64,000 nt of DNA from Muribaculum gordoncarteri. GTDB taxonomy: Bacteria; Bacteroidota; Bacteroidia; Bacteroidales; Muribaculaceae. Shown one piece after another: positions 25,891 through 34,860 of this stretch (position 1 is the stretch's first letter; each line of letters starts with the position of its first letter). The stretch is taken from NCBI RefSeq assembly GCF_004803695.1, contig NZ_CP039393.1, positions 2,418,001 to 2,482,000 on the forward strand, read 5' to 3'. Position numbers and translations under genes: made by a program. Under the pieces are notes generated by a model. It had not been told where the DNA came from. It saw only the letters and a program-made list of their open reading frames with translations, and made no database searches.

Positions 25891-25929
25891 AAAAAAACAG
25901 GCGGTCGATTCTCTGAAGAACCGACCGCC
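25891..25929 (-). terminator. Terminator of nifJ
   Basis: On the minus strand, GGCGGTCG (25922-25929) pairs with CGACCGCC (25900-25907), extended by GTTC/GAAT-type pairing inside, and is followed by TG and seven T residues (25891-25897). Confidence 0.88.
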
Positions 25930-25965
25930 GTTGTCTATTGGGTCACTCTTTTAAGGAGCGGCTTA

Positions 25966-28900
25966 TTACTTGTTTTCAAGTGTTTCAACTTCCGGGTCAA
26001 CACCCCACTGCTGCTGAGCAAGGCGACGATAGTTGTTGTAACGCCACTTGGCATTAGCCTTGGCTGCCTGGAAGAGCTCCTGAGCCTCAGCCGGATACTG
26101 CTTCATTACTGAAGCGTAGCGCACTTCACCCTTGAGGAAGTCCTCAAATGCATCCCAGTTGGGTTCCTTGCTGTCGAGAGTGAACGGATTCTTGCCCTCA
26201 AGCTCGGCTGCGGGGTTGTAGCGCCACAACTGCCAGTAACCGCAAGCTACTGCGTTAGCCTCTTCCTGCTGTGCCTTACCCATACCGGCCTTGATACCGT
26301 GGTTGATACAAGGAGCGTAGGCGATGATAAGCGACGGTCCGTCGTAAGCCTCAGCCTCGCGGATAGCCTTGAGGGTCTGAGCCTGGTCGGCACCCATAGC
26401 AATCTGAGCTACATATACGTAACCGTAGGTTGTTGCGATAAGACCAAGGTCTTTCTTGCGGATGCGCTTACCTGCTGCGGCAAACTTGGCGATTGCACCG
26501 ATAGGAGTAGCCTTTGAAGCCTGACCACCGGTATTTGAGTAAACCTCGGTGTCGAGAACGAGGATGTTGACATCCTTGCCCGATGCGATAACGTGGTCAA
26601 GACCACCGAAACCTATATCGTAAGAAGCACCGTCACCACCGATTATCCACTGGCTGCGCTTTACGAGGAAGTGCTTGAGTTCAAGAACCTTCTTGCAAGC
26701 GTCGCAACCGCAAGCTTCCATCAACGGAACGAGCTTGTCGGCGATTTCGCGGCTCTTGGCAGCGTCGTTCTTCTCATCGAGCCAGTTGGTGGCGAGAGCC
26801 TTGATCTCTTCGCTGCATACGGGGCAGTCAAGAACGCCGCGCATAGCTGCGTCAAGACGCTCACGCATCTTCTCGTTGGCGATGTTCATACCAAGACCGA
26901 ATTCGCAGAAGTCCTCGAAGAGCGAGTTAGCCCATGCGGGACCGCGGCCGTTCTCATCCTTGGTGTAGGGAGTCGAGGGAACAGAACCCGAGTAGATTGA
27001 GCTACAACCGGTAGCGTTGGCAACGATTTCACGGTCGCCGAAGAGCTGGGTTATAAGCTTAACGTAGGGAGTTTCACCGCAACCCGAGCAAGCACCCGAG
27101 AATTCAAAGAGCGGAGTTGCAAACTGCGAGTTCTTGACATTGGCCTTTACATCAACGAGCGAAGCCTTTGACTTAACGTTGTCAACACAGTAATCCCAGT
27201 TCTTCTGGATATCAAGCTGAGTTTCGAGAGGCTTCATTGCGAGAGCCTTCACGCCCTTCTTGCCGGGACATACATCAACGCAGTTGCCGCAACCAAGACA
27301 GTCGAGAACATCGACAGCCTGCATGAAGCGCATTCCGGTGAATGTCTTGCCGATTGCAGGTATTGTAGCATCTTCGCCGAAGGGAGCTGCTGCGAGTTCC
27401 TCGGGAGTGATGACGAACGGACGGATAGAAGCGTGAGGACAAACGTAGGCACACTTGTTACACTGTATACAGTTGTCCTTGTTCCATTCGGGAACGAATG
27501 CGGCAACACCGCGCTTCTCATACTTGGCAGTACCCTGAGCCCAAGTACCGTCAGCATCGTTGATGAATGCCGATACGGGCAGAAGGTCGCCGTCCTGAGC
27601 GTTGATGGGGCGAACCACCTTGTTGATGAATTCGGGGTCGTTGTTGGCAACCACTGCATCATCGGGAAGTGATGCCCATGCGGGATCAACATCAAGCTTC
27701 TTGTATTCGCCACCGCGGTCAACAGCTGCATAGTTCTTGTCGACAACATCCTGCCCCTTCTTGCCGTAACTCTTTACGATGAACTTCTTCATCTGCTCTA
27801 CTGCAAGGTCAACGGGGATAACCTCGGTGATGCGGAAGAATGCCGACTGAAGGATGGTGTTGGTGCGGTTGCCAAGACCGATTTCCTGAGCAATGCGGGT
27901 TGCATTGATGTAGTAAACGGTGATGTTGTGCTCGGCAAAGTAACGCTTAACCTTGTTGGGAAGATTCTTTGCAAGCTCCTCACCTTCCCAGATGGTGTTG
28001 AGAAGGAATGTACCGCCGTCGCGAAGACCGCGAGTCACATCATACATGTGCAGGTAAGCCTGTACGTGACATGCCACGAAGTTAGGAGTGGTCACCAGAT
28101 AGGTCGAGCGGATGGGCTTGTCGCCGAAACGCAGGTGAGAGCAGGTGAAACCTCCCGACTTCTTGGAGTCGTAAGCGAAGTAAGCCTGGCAATATTTATT
28201 GGTGTTGTCACCGATAATCTTAACAGAGTTCTTGTTGGCACCTACAGTACCGTCGGCACCAAGACCGAAGAACTTAGCCTCATAGGTGCTCTTGTCGCCG
28301 AGAGCAACCTCAGCCTTCATCGGAAGCGACATGTAAGTAACATCGTCTACGATACCGAGAGAGAAGTTGTTCTTGGGTTCGGGAAGAGCGAGGTTTTCGT
28401 AAACCGAAAGTATCTGAGCGGGAGTGGTGTCCTTTGAAGCAAGACCGTAACGGCCGCCTACTATCATAGGCGCGTTCTCAACTCCGTAGTAGCAGTCAAC
28501 TACATCGAGGTAGAGAGGCTCACCCTTGGCTCCGGGCTCCTTGGTGCGGTCAAGCACGGCGATGCGCTTTGCAGTCTTGGGCACAGCGGCAAGGAAGTGC
28601 TTTGCCGAGAAGGGACGATACAAGTGAACCGAAACAAGACCCACCTTCTCACCCTGCTCTACAAGGTAGTCGATGGCTTCCTGAGCGGCCTGTGTAACCG
28701 AACCCATGGCAATGATTACGCGCTCAGCGTCGGGTGCTCCGTAGTAGTTGAACAAGCCATACTTGCGTCCGGTGATTTCCGAAATCTTGTTCATGTAATC
28801 CTCTACGATTGCGGGCACTGCATCATAGTACTTGTTGCAGGCTTCGCGATGCTGGAAGAATACGTCGCCGTTTTCAGCCATACCGCGTGCTACGGGATTT

Positions 28901-29538
28901 TCGGGGTTGAGGGCGCGTGAGCGGAAGTCGGCAAGAGCCTCACGGTCGAGAAGCGGAGCGAGATCGTCGGTTTCGAGCATCTCGATCTTCTGGATTTCGT
29001 GAGATGTGCGGAATCCGTCAAAGAAGTTGACGAAGGGCACGCGTGACTTTATGGTCGAAAGATGAGCCACACCTGCGAGGTCCATCACTTCCTGTACCGA
29101 ACCCTCGGCAAGCATTGCGAAACCGGTCTGACGAACCGACATCACATCCTGATGGTCGCCGAAGATGCTAAGAGCGTGAGAAGCCAATGTACGAGCCGAC
29201 ACGTGGAATACGCAAGGCAGCAACTCGCCGGCAATCTTATACATATTGGGAATCATCAACAGCAAGCCCTGCGAAGCAGTGTAAGTTGTTGTCAAGGCAC
29301 CGGCCTGAAGAGAACCGTGAACCGCACCGGCGGCACCGCCTTCCGACTGCATTTCCTGCACCAAAACGGTTTCACCGAAAATGTTTTTGCGGCCTGCGGC
29401 AGCCCATTCATCAACATACTCAGCCATTGTCGACGAAGGAGTGATAGGATAGATCGCGGCAACCTCCGAGAACATGTAGCTCACGTGAGCGGCAGCCTGA
29501 TTACCATCACAGGTCAAGAATTTCTTTTCTTTACTCAT
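25966..29538 (-). CDS. nifJ: Pyruvate:ferredoxin (flavodoxin) oxidoreductase
   Basis: A single-chain PFOR of 1190 residues, the usual full length. It oxidatively decarboxylates pyruvate to acetyl-CoA and CO2 and passes electrons to ferredoxin or flavodoxin in the anaerobic cytosol. Domain order: TPP-pyrimidine domain with YPITPSSTMAEYVDEWAA near the N-terminus, domain II, gamma-like domain, a 2x[4Fe-4S] ferredoxin domain (CIQCNKCAYVCP near 690, CLGCGNCVDVCPG near 750), and a TPP-diphosphate domain (GDGASYDIGFGGLDH near 972). Cysteines ACSGCGET and CGCDACKK contribute the proximal cluster. It is monocistronic with a good promoter and terminator. Confidence 0.97.
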   Translation of the reverse strand: MSKEKKFLTCDGNQAAAHVSYMFSEVAAIYPITPSSTMAEYVDEWAAAGRKNIFGETVLVQEMQSEGGAAGAVHGSLQAGALTTTYTASQGLLLMIPNMYKIAGELLPCVFHVSARTLASHALSIFGDHQDVMSVRQTGFAMLAEGSVQEVMDLAGVAHLSTIKSRVPFVNFFDGFRTSHEIQKIEMLETDDLAPLLDREALADFRSRALNPENPVARGMAENGDVFFQHREACNKYYDAVPAIVEDYMNKISEITGRKYGLFNYYGAPDAERVIIAMGSVTQAAQEAIDYLVEQGEKVGLVSVHLYRPFSAKHFLAAVPKTAKRIAVLDRTKEPGAKGEPLYLDVVDCYYGVENAPMIVGGRYGLASKDTTPAQILSVYENLALPEPKNNFSLGIVDDVTYMSLPMKAEVALGDKSTYEAKFFGLGADGTVGANKNSVKIIGDNTNKYCQAYFAYDSKKSGGFTCSHLRFGDKPIRSTYLVTTPNFVACHVQAYLHMYDVTRGLRDGGTFLLNTIWEGEELAKNLPNKVKRYFAEHNITVYYINATRIAQEIGLGNRTNTILQSAFFRITEVIPVDLAVEQMKKFIVKSYGKKGQDVVDKNYAAVDRGGEYKKLDVDPAWASLPDDAVVANNDPEFINKVVRPINAQDGDLLPVSAFINDADGTWAQGTAKYEKRGVAAFVPEWNKDNCIQCNKCAYVCPHASIRPFVITPEELAAAPFGEDATIPAIGKTFTGMRFMQAVDVLDCLGCGNCVDVCPGKKGVKALAMKPLETQLDIQKNWDYCVDNVKSKASLVDVKANVKNSQFATPLFEFSGACSGCGETPYVKLITQLFGDREIVANATGCSSIYSGSVPSTPYTKDENGRGPAWANSLFEDFCEFGLGMNIANEKMRERLDAAMRGVLDCPVCSEEIKALATNWLDEKNDAAKSREIADKLVPLMEACGCDACKKVLELKHFLVKRSQWIIGGDGASYDIGFGGLDHVIASGKDVNILVLDTEVYSNTGGQASKATPIGAIAKFAAAGKRIRKKDLGLIATTYGYVYVAQIAMGADQAQTLKAIREAEAYDGPSLIIAYAPCINHGIKAGMGKAQQEEANAVACGYWQLWRYNPAAELEGKNPFTLDSKEPNWDAFEDFLKGEVRYASVMKQYPAEAQELFQAAKANAKWRYNNYRRLAQQQWGVDPEVETLENK

Positions 29539-29632
29539 AATCTTGTAATCTATTTTATGAAAAATATGAATATTAAATTACTTAATCGTGTCAACGGAAT
29601 GATGCAACGAAGCGTCTTTCCGTTTCAGCTTA

Positions 29633-29664
29633 CAAATTTAATGATTAATCGGTTAACCGCCAAA
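29633..29664 (-). promoter_or_regulatory. Promoter of nifJ
   Basis: On the minus strand TTTG (29661-29664), 20-base spacer, and TAAATTTG (29633-29640) match the Bacteroidota consensus closely. The leader is about 88 bases. In the intergenic stretch 29539-29860 I see only this promoter and the one at 29830. Confidence 0.75.
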
Positions 29665-29829
29665 ACAATCCCCTATCTTTACGAATTTTTGTATCATAAA
29701 TGACATAATATAACACCTCGTAACCCCAATCTAACATAGTCCGAGGTCAACGGGACATGACGCATGTTTAAATAAGCCAAAGTGGCGTTAAAAGCGGCAA
29801 ACGCGTTTTCACGGCACGAAATTTATGCT

Positions 29830-29837
29830 TACCTTTG
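29830..29837 (+). promoter_or_regulatory. -7 box for the secreted protein gene
   Basis: TACCTTTG, 24 bases before the start codon. The -33 region is T-rich without a clear TTG. Confidence 0.5.
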
Positions 29838-29860
29838 CACTCCCGTTACAAAACAATACG

Positions 29861-30604
29861 ATGAAAATCAAAATGCGAATACTCATTTCAGCCATAATAA
29901 CGATGTGCGCCGCGCTAATGTGCTCGGCCGAAACAGCATCTCCGATAAAAAAAGTGTGGATACTCCCCGAAGTCGACAACGACAGCATCCAATGCATGGC
30001 AATCCATGTCGACTTCAATCTTTCAGGAGTCAAGGGAAAGGACATCGAATGTCAGGCAATATTCTACAGCAGCCCCGGAGGCTGGGCGTTGCGTGACGCC
30101 AACGACAACTACCGCCTGTCGCCGTCGCTCAACTACGTGGCGGCCCAAAGCATGTTCAAGGCCAAGAAGGACGAATACAACGTGCCCGACCAATCGATTC
30201 TGATACCCATCGACGAGCTTCACCTGAAGCCCGGCCGCAAATACCGAATCTACGCAAAGGTGTCGCTCTACTGCAATCCGGGCCGCAACGGTCAGTTTCT
30301 CGGCGAGAGCGAGTATGTGCCCATAATCGTCGACTTGAAAAATCCCGACCAGCCTCATGTGATGCAGGATCTCGGCAAGATTCCCACCCCCACACGCACC
30401 GTCAAGGGAACCGTAGCCTCACGCAAGGGAGGCTCGTCGCAGGAAATGGCCATGTCGACCTCCGATGCTGTGACACCCACCGAGGACGACAACACATTCA
30501 CTTCCCACAACAGCAAGGTCAAGAAGAAGCCCATCGACAAGGCTACATTCTGGGTGAAGGAAGAGGTCGACTCGGCTTCTCTTCCCAAGCTTTACATCGA
30601 GTAA
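29861..30604 (+). CDS. Hypothetical secreted protein
   Basis: 247 residues from MKIKMRILISAIITMCAALMCSA (29861), a signal peptide cut near CSA-ET. The first part of the mature protein reads like a beta-rich domain with a hydrophobic core (IQCMAIHVDFNLSGVKGKD, IECQAIFYSS, KYRIYAKVSLYCN); the last 70 residues are polar and probably disordered (PTPTRTVKGTVASRKG, STSDAVTPTEDDN). No lipobox or catalytic motif is seen and no family was recognised. It stands alone between the nifJ promoter and the convergent DUF3037 gene. Confidence 0.7.
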   Translation: MKIKMRILISAIITMCAALMCSAETASPIKKVWILPEVDNDSIQCMAIHVDFNLSGVKGKDIECQAIFYSSPGGWALRDANDNYRLSPSLNYVAAQSMFKAKKDEYNVPDQSILIPIDELHLKPGRKYRIYAKVSLYCNPGRNGQFLGESEYVPIIVDLKNPDQPHVMQDLGKIPTPTRTVKGTVASRKGGSSQEMAMSTSDAVTPTEDDNTFTSHNSKVKKKPIDKATFWVKEEVDSASLPKLYIE

Positions 30605-30641
30605 GGCTCAGTCACAATTAGGAAACGAGGTGTAAGGAGCG

Positions 30642-31025
30642 TCACTTCACAAGCTCCTCCATAAGCCGTGCAAACGTGGCGTCAAGATTGTCGGTGATGC
30701 CCGGATGCGGACGCGATGTCTGCACACACGCGCTCTTCACCGCCGTCAGCCACCTGAAACGCTCTTCAGCCTCCAGCAACGCTATGCTGCCGCCCTCACT
30801 GCGTCCCTCCCCTATGAGGGTGAAAGCACTGAGCTGTTGCGCCAATTCATCGCGAGTAAGCTCACAATCGTGCACGGCCATCTTGCGCTCGTCGATCCAC
30901 AGCTCCACACGCAGCCATCGCCGGCGCTTGCACATCATTATAAGCCCCACATTGATAAACTCCTCACGCTCCACGCGAGGCACATAGCGTATTACCGCGT
31001 ATTCATACAAGTGCTTGTCGTGCAT
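30642..31025 (-). CDS. DUF3037 protein, partner of a HipA-like kinase
   Basis: 127 residues. The opening YEYAVIRYVPRVEREEFINVGLIM is the core of DUF3037. The function is unknown. The start codon lies inside the upstream kinase gene (23-base overlap in another frame), so the two proteins are probably translationally coupled. DUF3037 genes are often found beside HipA-like kinase genes, which suggests a functional pair. The pair is a kinase and a small partner rather than a classical HipBA operon, as no helix-turn-helix is visible here. Confidence 0.82.
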   Translation of the reverse strand: MHDKHLYEYAVIRYVPRVEREEFINVGLIMMCKRRRWLRVELWIDERKMAVHDCELTRDELAQQLSAFTLIGEGRSEGGSIALLEAEERFRWLTAVKSACVQTSRPHPGITDNLDATFARLMEELVK

Positions 31026-31785
31026 CTATCGCCTGTTTTAAGAATATGTGAGAATTTTTCAATCGCTCGGTGAGGAAAGTCTTGTAGACACCCCTTATCT
31101 CGTCGGGAGTAAGCTCCATGCCGTCCCATTGCAGCCACTCGTCGGGCACAAGGTCAACTATCTCGGCGAGCTTGTCGGGAGTAAGCAGCTCACGACACTC
31201 CCGGTCGGCCTCCTCAAGATGTGACGCTTTTCGCAGCAACGCATGCTCCTTTATATAGGGAAACGGCGACAACATGGCCTTCTCCCAGTCGCGCCACGAG
31301 TGGTGGAAGTAGAGCGATGCGCCATGGTCGATAAGCCACACCTCGCGATTCCACATCAGCATGTTGGTGTTGCGCACCGTGCGGTCGACATTGGTCAGGA
31401 ACGCGTCGAGCCACACGATACGCGACGCAAGGTGCTCGTCGACCTGATTCACGACCGGGTCGAGCGTCAACGCTCCCGACAGGAAATGCAGCCCCACATT
31501 CAGCCCGCGACTCGCCTGAAGCAGATCTTGAATCTCCTCATCGCCCTCGGTGCGGCCGAAGTCCTCGTCGAGGTCAAGCATGACGAGTTCGGGCACCTTA
31601 AGCCGCAGCGCACGCGCCACCTCGCCGCCTATCAGTTCGGCAATCAACGCCTTGGTGCCGTGACCGGCGCCCCTGAATTTCACCACATACTTGAATCCGT
31701 CGTCGGCCTCGGCAAGAGCCGGAAGCGAGCCTCCTTCGCGCAATGGCGTCACATAACGCGTGACCTGCTGTCGTCGTAGTTCCAT
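31003..31785 (-). CDS. HipA-like (HipA_2) kinase family protein
   Basis: 260 residues from MELRRQQVTRYV (31785). A kinase-like core is visible: VVKF with K36 as the ATP lysine, catalytic-loop-like LTNVDRTVRNTNML with D134 and N139, and LIDHGASL with D153 as the metal-binding aspartate. It is shorter than HipA and lacks the N-terminal HipA_1 domain, as is normal for this subgroup. The substrate is unknown. A -7 box (TATATTTG, minus, 31807-31814) lies just upstream, and the gene overlaps the DUF3037 gene. Confidence 0.8.
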   Translation of the reverse strand: MELRRQQVTRYVTPLREGGSLPALAEADDGFKYVVKFRGAGHGTKALIAELIGGEVARALRLKVPELVMLDLDEDFGRTEGDEEIQDLLQASRGLNVGLHFLSGALTLDPVVNQVDEHLASRIVWLDAFLTNVDRTVRNTNMLMWNREVWLIDHGASLYFHHSWRDWEKAMLSPFPYIKEHALLRKASHLEEADRECRELLTPDKLAEIVDLVPDEWLQWDGMELTPDEIRGVYKTFLTERLKNSHIFLKQAIDARQALV

Positions 31786-31806
31786 GTCACTGAATTTTGG
31801 GATATG

Positions 31807-31814
31807 CAAATATA
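31807..31814 (-). promoter_or_regulatory. -7 box for the HipA-like/DUF3037 unit
   Basis: TATATTTG on the minus strand, about 22 bases before the start codon. No good -33 element is seen. Confidence 0.45.
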
Positions 31815-31902
31815 ACACTTTTACACCTTATCAGGTCGACCGCATATCCTCTAAATAGCACAAAAGCCACGACCGTATAGACCATTTCGGAGTTAAAATA
31901 CT

Positions 31903-31937
31903 AAAAAGAGAGGCCGTGTCATGCGACACAGCCTCTC
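31903..31937 (-). terminator. Terminator of the glp-porin operon
   Basis: A 13-bp stem with one mismatch or wobble (31908-31920 with 31925-31937) on a four-base loop, followed on the minus strand by TTTTT (31903-31907). Confidence 0.85.
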
Positions 31938-31983
31938 CCGGCAGACTAATTGAAAGATTTCTTTATTGTGTGTTACTTGCTGT

Positions 31984-33321
31984 TTAGAATGAGAACATGA
32001 GGCGACCCTGGATGCAGTTGAAGTTGGAATCGCTCATATACTTGTCACGGTCAAGGTGATTGTAGTTGTACTCAAGCATCACCTGGACAAACTTGTTGAA
32101 CGAGTAGTTGGCTCCGATAGTGAACGAATGTAGGTTACCGCCGCCTACGCTGAGTGATGTAGCGGGATAGTCGGCAATCACGCCGTTGGGATAGTACTGG
32201 TCGCGTCCGGCCGAGTAGTATTCACCGTCAACGAGGTCGTTCAATCCGGTGTAGCTATAACGGGCCACAATCTCAAGCGAGCGTCCGCTAAGACCGCCAA
32301 GCAATCCCTCGGCACTATTGTACTTGTAGTCGGGACCGAAAATCTTGTATCCGGCTTCTACATAGGCACCGTTGAAGCTGTTGCTTCCGAGAGGATTTCC
32401 GGCCTGCCATGACTCAAGAGTTCCCCATGAGTCGATGGAGCCGAGATTGGCCTCAAACAGTGTCTGGTCGTCGCGCTTCTTGGTGACATGCTTCCACATG
32501 TACTCACCGCGGGCAAAGAACTTGGGACTTACATACATCAATTCGGCGTTGATGTTGTAGACATTGTTGGCGTAAGGAAGTATGGCCTGAACAAACTCAG
32601 TGGGGTCAACAGCCGTTTCCATGGGAGTGCCGAGAATGAGCACCGTCTTCTTCACATTGTCGACGGTTTCACCCGAGTTGAGATGTCCGTAATGGAATGC
32701 AGCACCGATGTGGAAAGCCGTAGTGCCGTCATTTATGGGTCGATAGAGCCATCGTCCGCCCACGGCCACGCCTTGGAATCCCGAAATCTGATTGTTGTAG
32801 GGATTCTCGGCAAACACGCCGACATTGGAGTAGAACGGATTGTTGTAGTAGCGGTAGGCAAGTCCGAGCTCACGGCCGGGGCACAGTGCCACGGCAGGCG
32901 CCGCACGCGATATGAAGTGATAGCTTCCCATCGAAGTGTTGCGCGACAATCCGAGCGGGTCGTTGAAATAACCGGCCTTGAACGAGCTTATACCGTCGTA
33001 CTTGTCGGGAGCCAGTGAATACTGCAGGAATATGTTCTTCTGGGTGAACTTGCCGCCCGAGAAGTCAAAGTCGGCATAGAAGTACCAGTCCTGGAATGTC
33101 ATCGATGTGCGTATACGGGCATCGGTAAGCTTGGCACCCGACTTCATGGGAGTGTAATCGGTGTGATACCACGCTGCATCCATCATCATGCGCGCACCCA
33201 CCGTGAAGTGGAGGTCCTCTTCCTTATTGTCAATCTTTATTGTGGGATTGGTGTCAAAATCCTGTGCAGCTACCGAGAGTGAACATGCTGCTATCAACGA
33301 GAGAAATATTTGTTTTTTCAT
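31984..33321 (-). CDS. Phosphate-selective porin (OprO/OprP-like) family protein
   Basis: 445 residues with a signal peptide (MKKQIFLSLIAACSLSVAAQ). The mature part is a typical porin O/P barrel: LHFTVGARMMMDAAWYH, DARIRTSMTFQDWYFYADFDFSGG, and a terminal strand CIQGRLMFSF ending in Phe for BAM recognition. It is last in the row behind glpQ, so it probably admits glycerophosphodiesters or glycerol-3-phosphate through the outer membrane. That role is inferred from position. The stop of glpQ is 33 bases upstream and a terminator follows. Confidence 0.87.
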   Translation of the reverse strand: MKKQIFLSLIAACSLSVAAQDFDTNPTIKIDNKEEDLHFTVGARMMMDAAWYHTDYTPMKSGAKLTDARIRTSMTFQDWYFYADFDFSGGKFTQKNIFLQYSLAPDKYDGISSFKAGYFNDPLGLSRNTSMGSYHFISRAAPAVALCPGRELGLAYRYYNNPFYSNVGVFAENPYNNQISGFQGVAVGGRWLYRPINDGTTAFHIGAAFHYGHLNSGETVDNVKKTVLILGTPMETAVDPTEFVQAILPYANNVYNINAELMYVSPKFFARGEYMWKHVTKKRDDQTLFEANLGSIDSWGTLESWQAGNPLGSNSFNGAYVEAGYKIFGPDYKYNSAEGLLGGLSGRSLEIVARYSYTGLNDLVDGEYYSAGRDQYYPNGVIADYPATSLSVGGGNLHSFTIGANYSFNKFVQVMLEYNYNHLDRDKYMSDSNFNCIQGRLMFSF

Positions 33322-33354
33322 TTTGATATACGTGTTAGTGAAGTATGTTTAACT

Positions 33355-34833
33355 TTAGTAGCCAAGTCGTTCAAGAGTTTTAAGAGGATCAGGCACATAA
33401 GCGGGAGCATATTCGTTGCCGAACTGCGGGTTGCAGCGGAAGCCGTTTTCGATGAGATAACGCAGTGTCAGCTCCGAGCGGTTGGTGAAAAGACCGTCAA
33501 GGTACACAGTCCACAACTTGCCGTTGACCGTAACACCGAGCAAATCGTCAAACTGAGTGGGATTACCGAAGTTGTACTGTCCCATGTACTTACCCATCTG
33601 GGCATAGGAGTCAAATGAATAGGGGTGGTTGAGCATTCCCGAGCGGGCGATCAGGTAGGCCTGCCAGGGTGCGTCAAGCTCGCCGTAGTTGTTGGGAGCG
33701 CCGGCAATCGACGGGCCAATGATGTGGGCCTTGTATTCGAGAGCCATGTTGATGAAGTCGGCATAACCCTGGGGAGTGTTGAACTTGAGGTCGGTAGCAC
33801 CCTTGCCTTCCCATAGCAGGAAGCACATAGGAATCTTGCCCTGGAACTCATCGGCCGTGCGGCGCAGCGATTCAAGCGAGAATGTCTGCAGCACTACCTT
33901 ACCGTTGGAGTTACCCACGTTGACCTTTCCGTCCTTATAGTTAGGCACACCGTCACAAGGCTTGGTGATTATGTTCCATCCAAGACGGTCGAGCTCCTGA
34001 TATACACGGTGCTCAAAGTCCTTGGGGTTCAGCCATGACTCCTTGAACTCGATGTAGACACCGGGGCGGTTGCCTGTATCCTGGGGGTCGGGCTCGTATT
34101 CAAGATGATAGGTGAGGCAATCGTAGGGATTGTTGGCATCCCACTTGCCGGTGATGCTGTATATGCGCTCGCCCTGCGAGTTTCTCTTCAGGATTTTACC
34201 CTCGGCAAAAGCGATCTGGTCGGAAAGGGCCGACACATATTGATGCTGTCCCATGGGGTTGGAGGGCGATGCAGGCTCAAAGTTGGGGCGCGCCTGTTCA
34301 AGGCTCGACTGGTTGAACCATGTTCCGGCATCAAGAGCAAGAAGCTCGTCATACATATATGACATGGCGTAGTAGGGTCGGAAACTTGCCACATCCTTTT
34401 TATAAAGCTCCTCGGCCTCGGCGGCAGTACAGCCGTGGTCCATGTAGAACTGCTTACGGGTCTGCGGCACATACTCACCGTAGACATTCTCGATGTTGGT
34501 CGTGCGACACAGGTTTTCATCATGGTTGGCGAGAATCACGCCGTCCTTCGTACACTGGAGGTCCGATTCAAGGTAGTCGGCACCCATCTCTCGGGCCCAT
34601 CGCCATGCAGCTTCGGTTTCCTCAGGTCCCCAGAATGTAGACCCTCGGTGAGCCATCACTGCATACATGGGCACGTAGTCACGCACCTTTGCCATCTCCT
34701 CGGAAATGGTGTTGACTTGTACGCGTGTGGCATCGACATTTTCATTTGTAAAGTCCTGTTCCTCCTGGCATGAAGTGAAGGCCAAAACTGTCAAAGCGGA
34801 AACTAAACCGACTTTAATAAAACATTTGCTCAT
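33355..34833 (-). CDS. glpQ: Glycerophosphodiester phosphodiesterase lipoprotein
   Basis: 492 residues. The lipoprotein signal ends at C22 (LAFTSC). The GDPD TIM barrel begins with MAHRGSTFWGPEET (H62, R63), followed by LESDLQCTKDGVILANHDE with E89, D91 and H104, the metal and catalytic set of the family. It hydrolyses deacylated phospholipids to glycerol-3-phosphate and an alcohol. It is longer than E. coli GlpQ (about 358) through insertions in the barrel (YVPQTRKQFYMDHGCTAAEA region). It sits between glpT and the porin, which fits extracytoplasmic substrate supply. Confidence 0.92.
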   Translation of the reverse strand: MSKCFIKVGLVSALTVLAFTSCQEEQDFTNENVDATRVQVNTISEEMAKVRDYVPMYAVMAHRGSTFWGPEETEAAWRWAREMGADYLESDLQCTKDGVILANHDENLCRTTNIENVYGEYVPQTRKQFYMDHGCTAAEAEELYKKDVASFRPYYAMSYMYDELLALDAGTWFNQSSLEQARPNFEPASPSNPMGQHQYVSALSDQIAFAEGKILKRNSQGERIYSITGKWDANNPYDCLTYHLEYEPDPQDTGNRPGVYIEFKESWLNPKDFEHRVYQELDRLGWNIITKPCDGVPNYKDGKVNVGNSNGKVVLQTFSLESLRRTADEFQGKIPMCFLLWEGKGATDLKFNTPQGYADFINMALEYKAHIIGPSIAGAPNNYGELDAPWQAYLIARSGMLNHPYSFDSYAQMGKYMGQYNFGNPTQFDDLLGVTVNGKLWTVYLDGLFTNRSELTLRYLIENGFRCNPQFGNEYAPAYVPDPLKTLERLGY

Positions 34834-34860
34834 AAACGTGAATTTTGTTATTTGGATAGT

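Noticed and set aside
25859-25897. GCAC-T6-GTGC palindrome next to an A-run as an attachment or insertion site
   Set aside because: The A-run is the T-tail of the nifJ terminator on the minus strand, and no element borders the site.
30642-31785. Classical HipBA toxin-antitoxin operon
   Set aside because: No HipB-like helix-turn-helix protein is present and the kinase lacks the HipA N-terminal domain. The partner is DUF3037.
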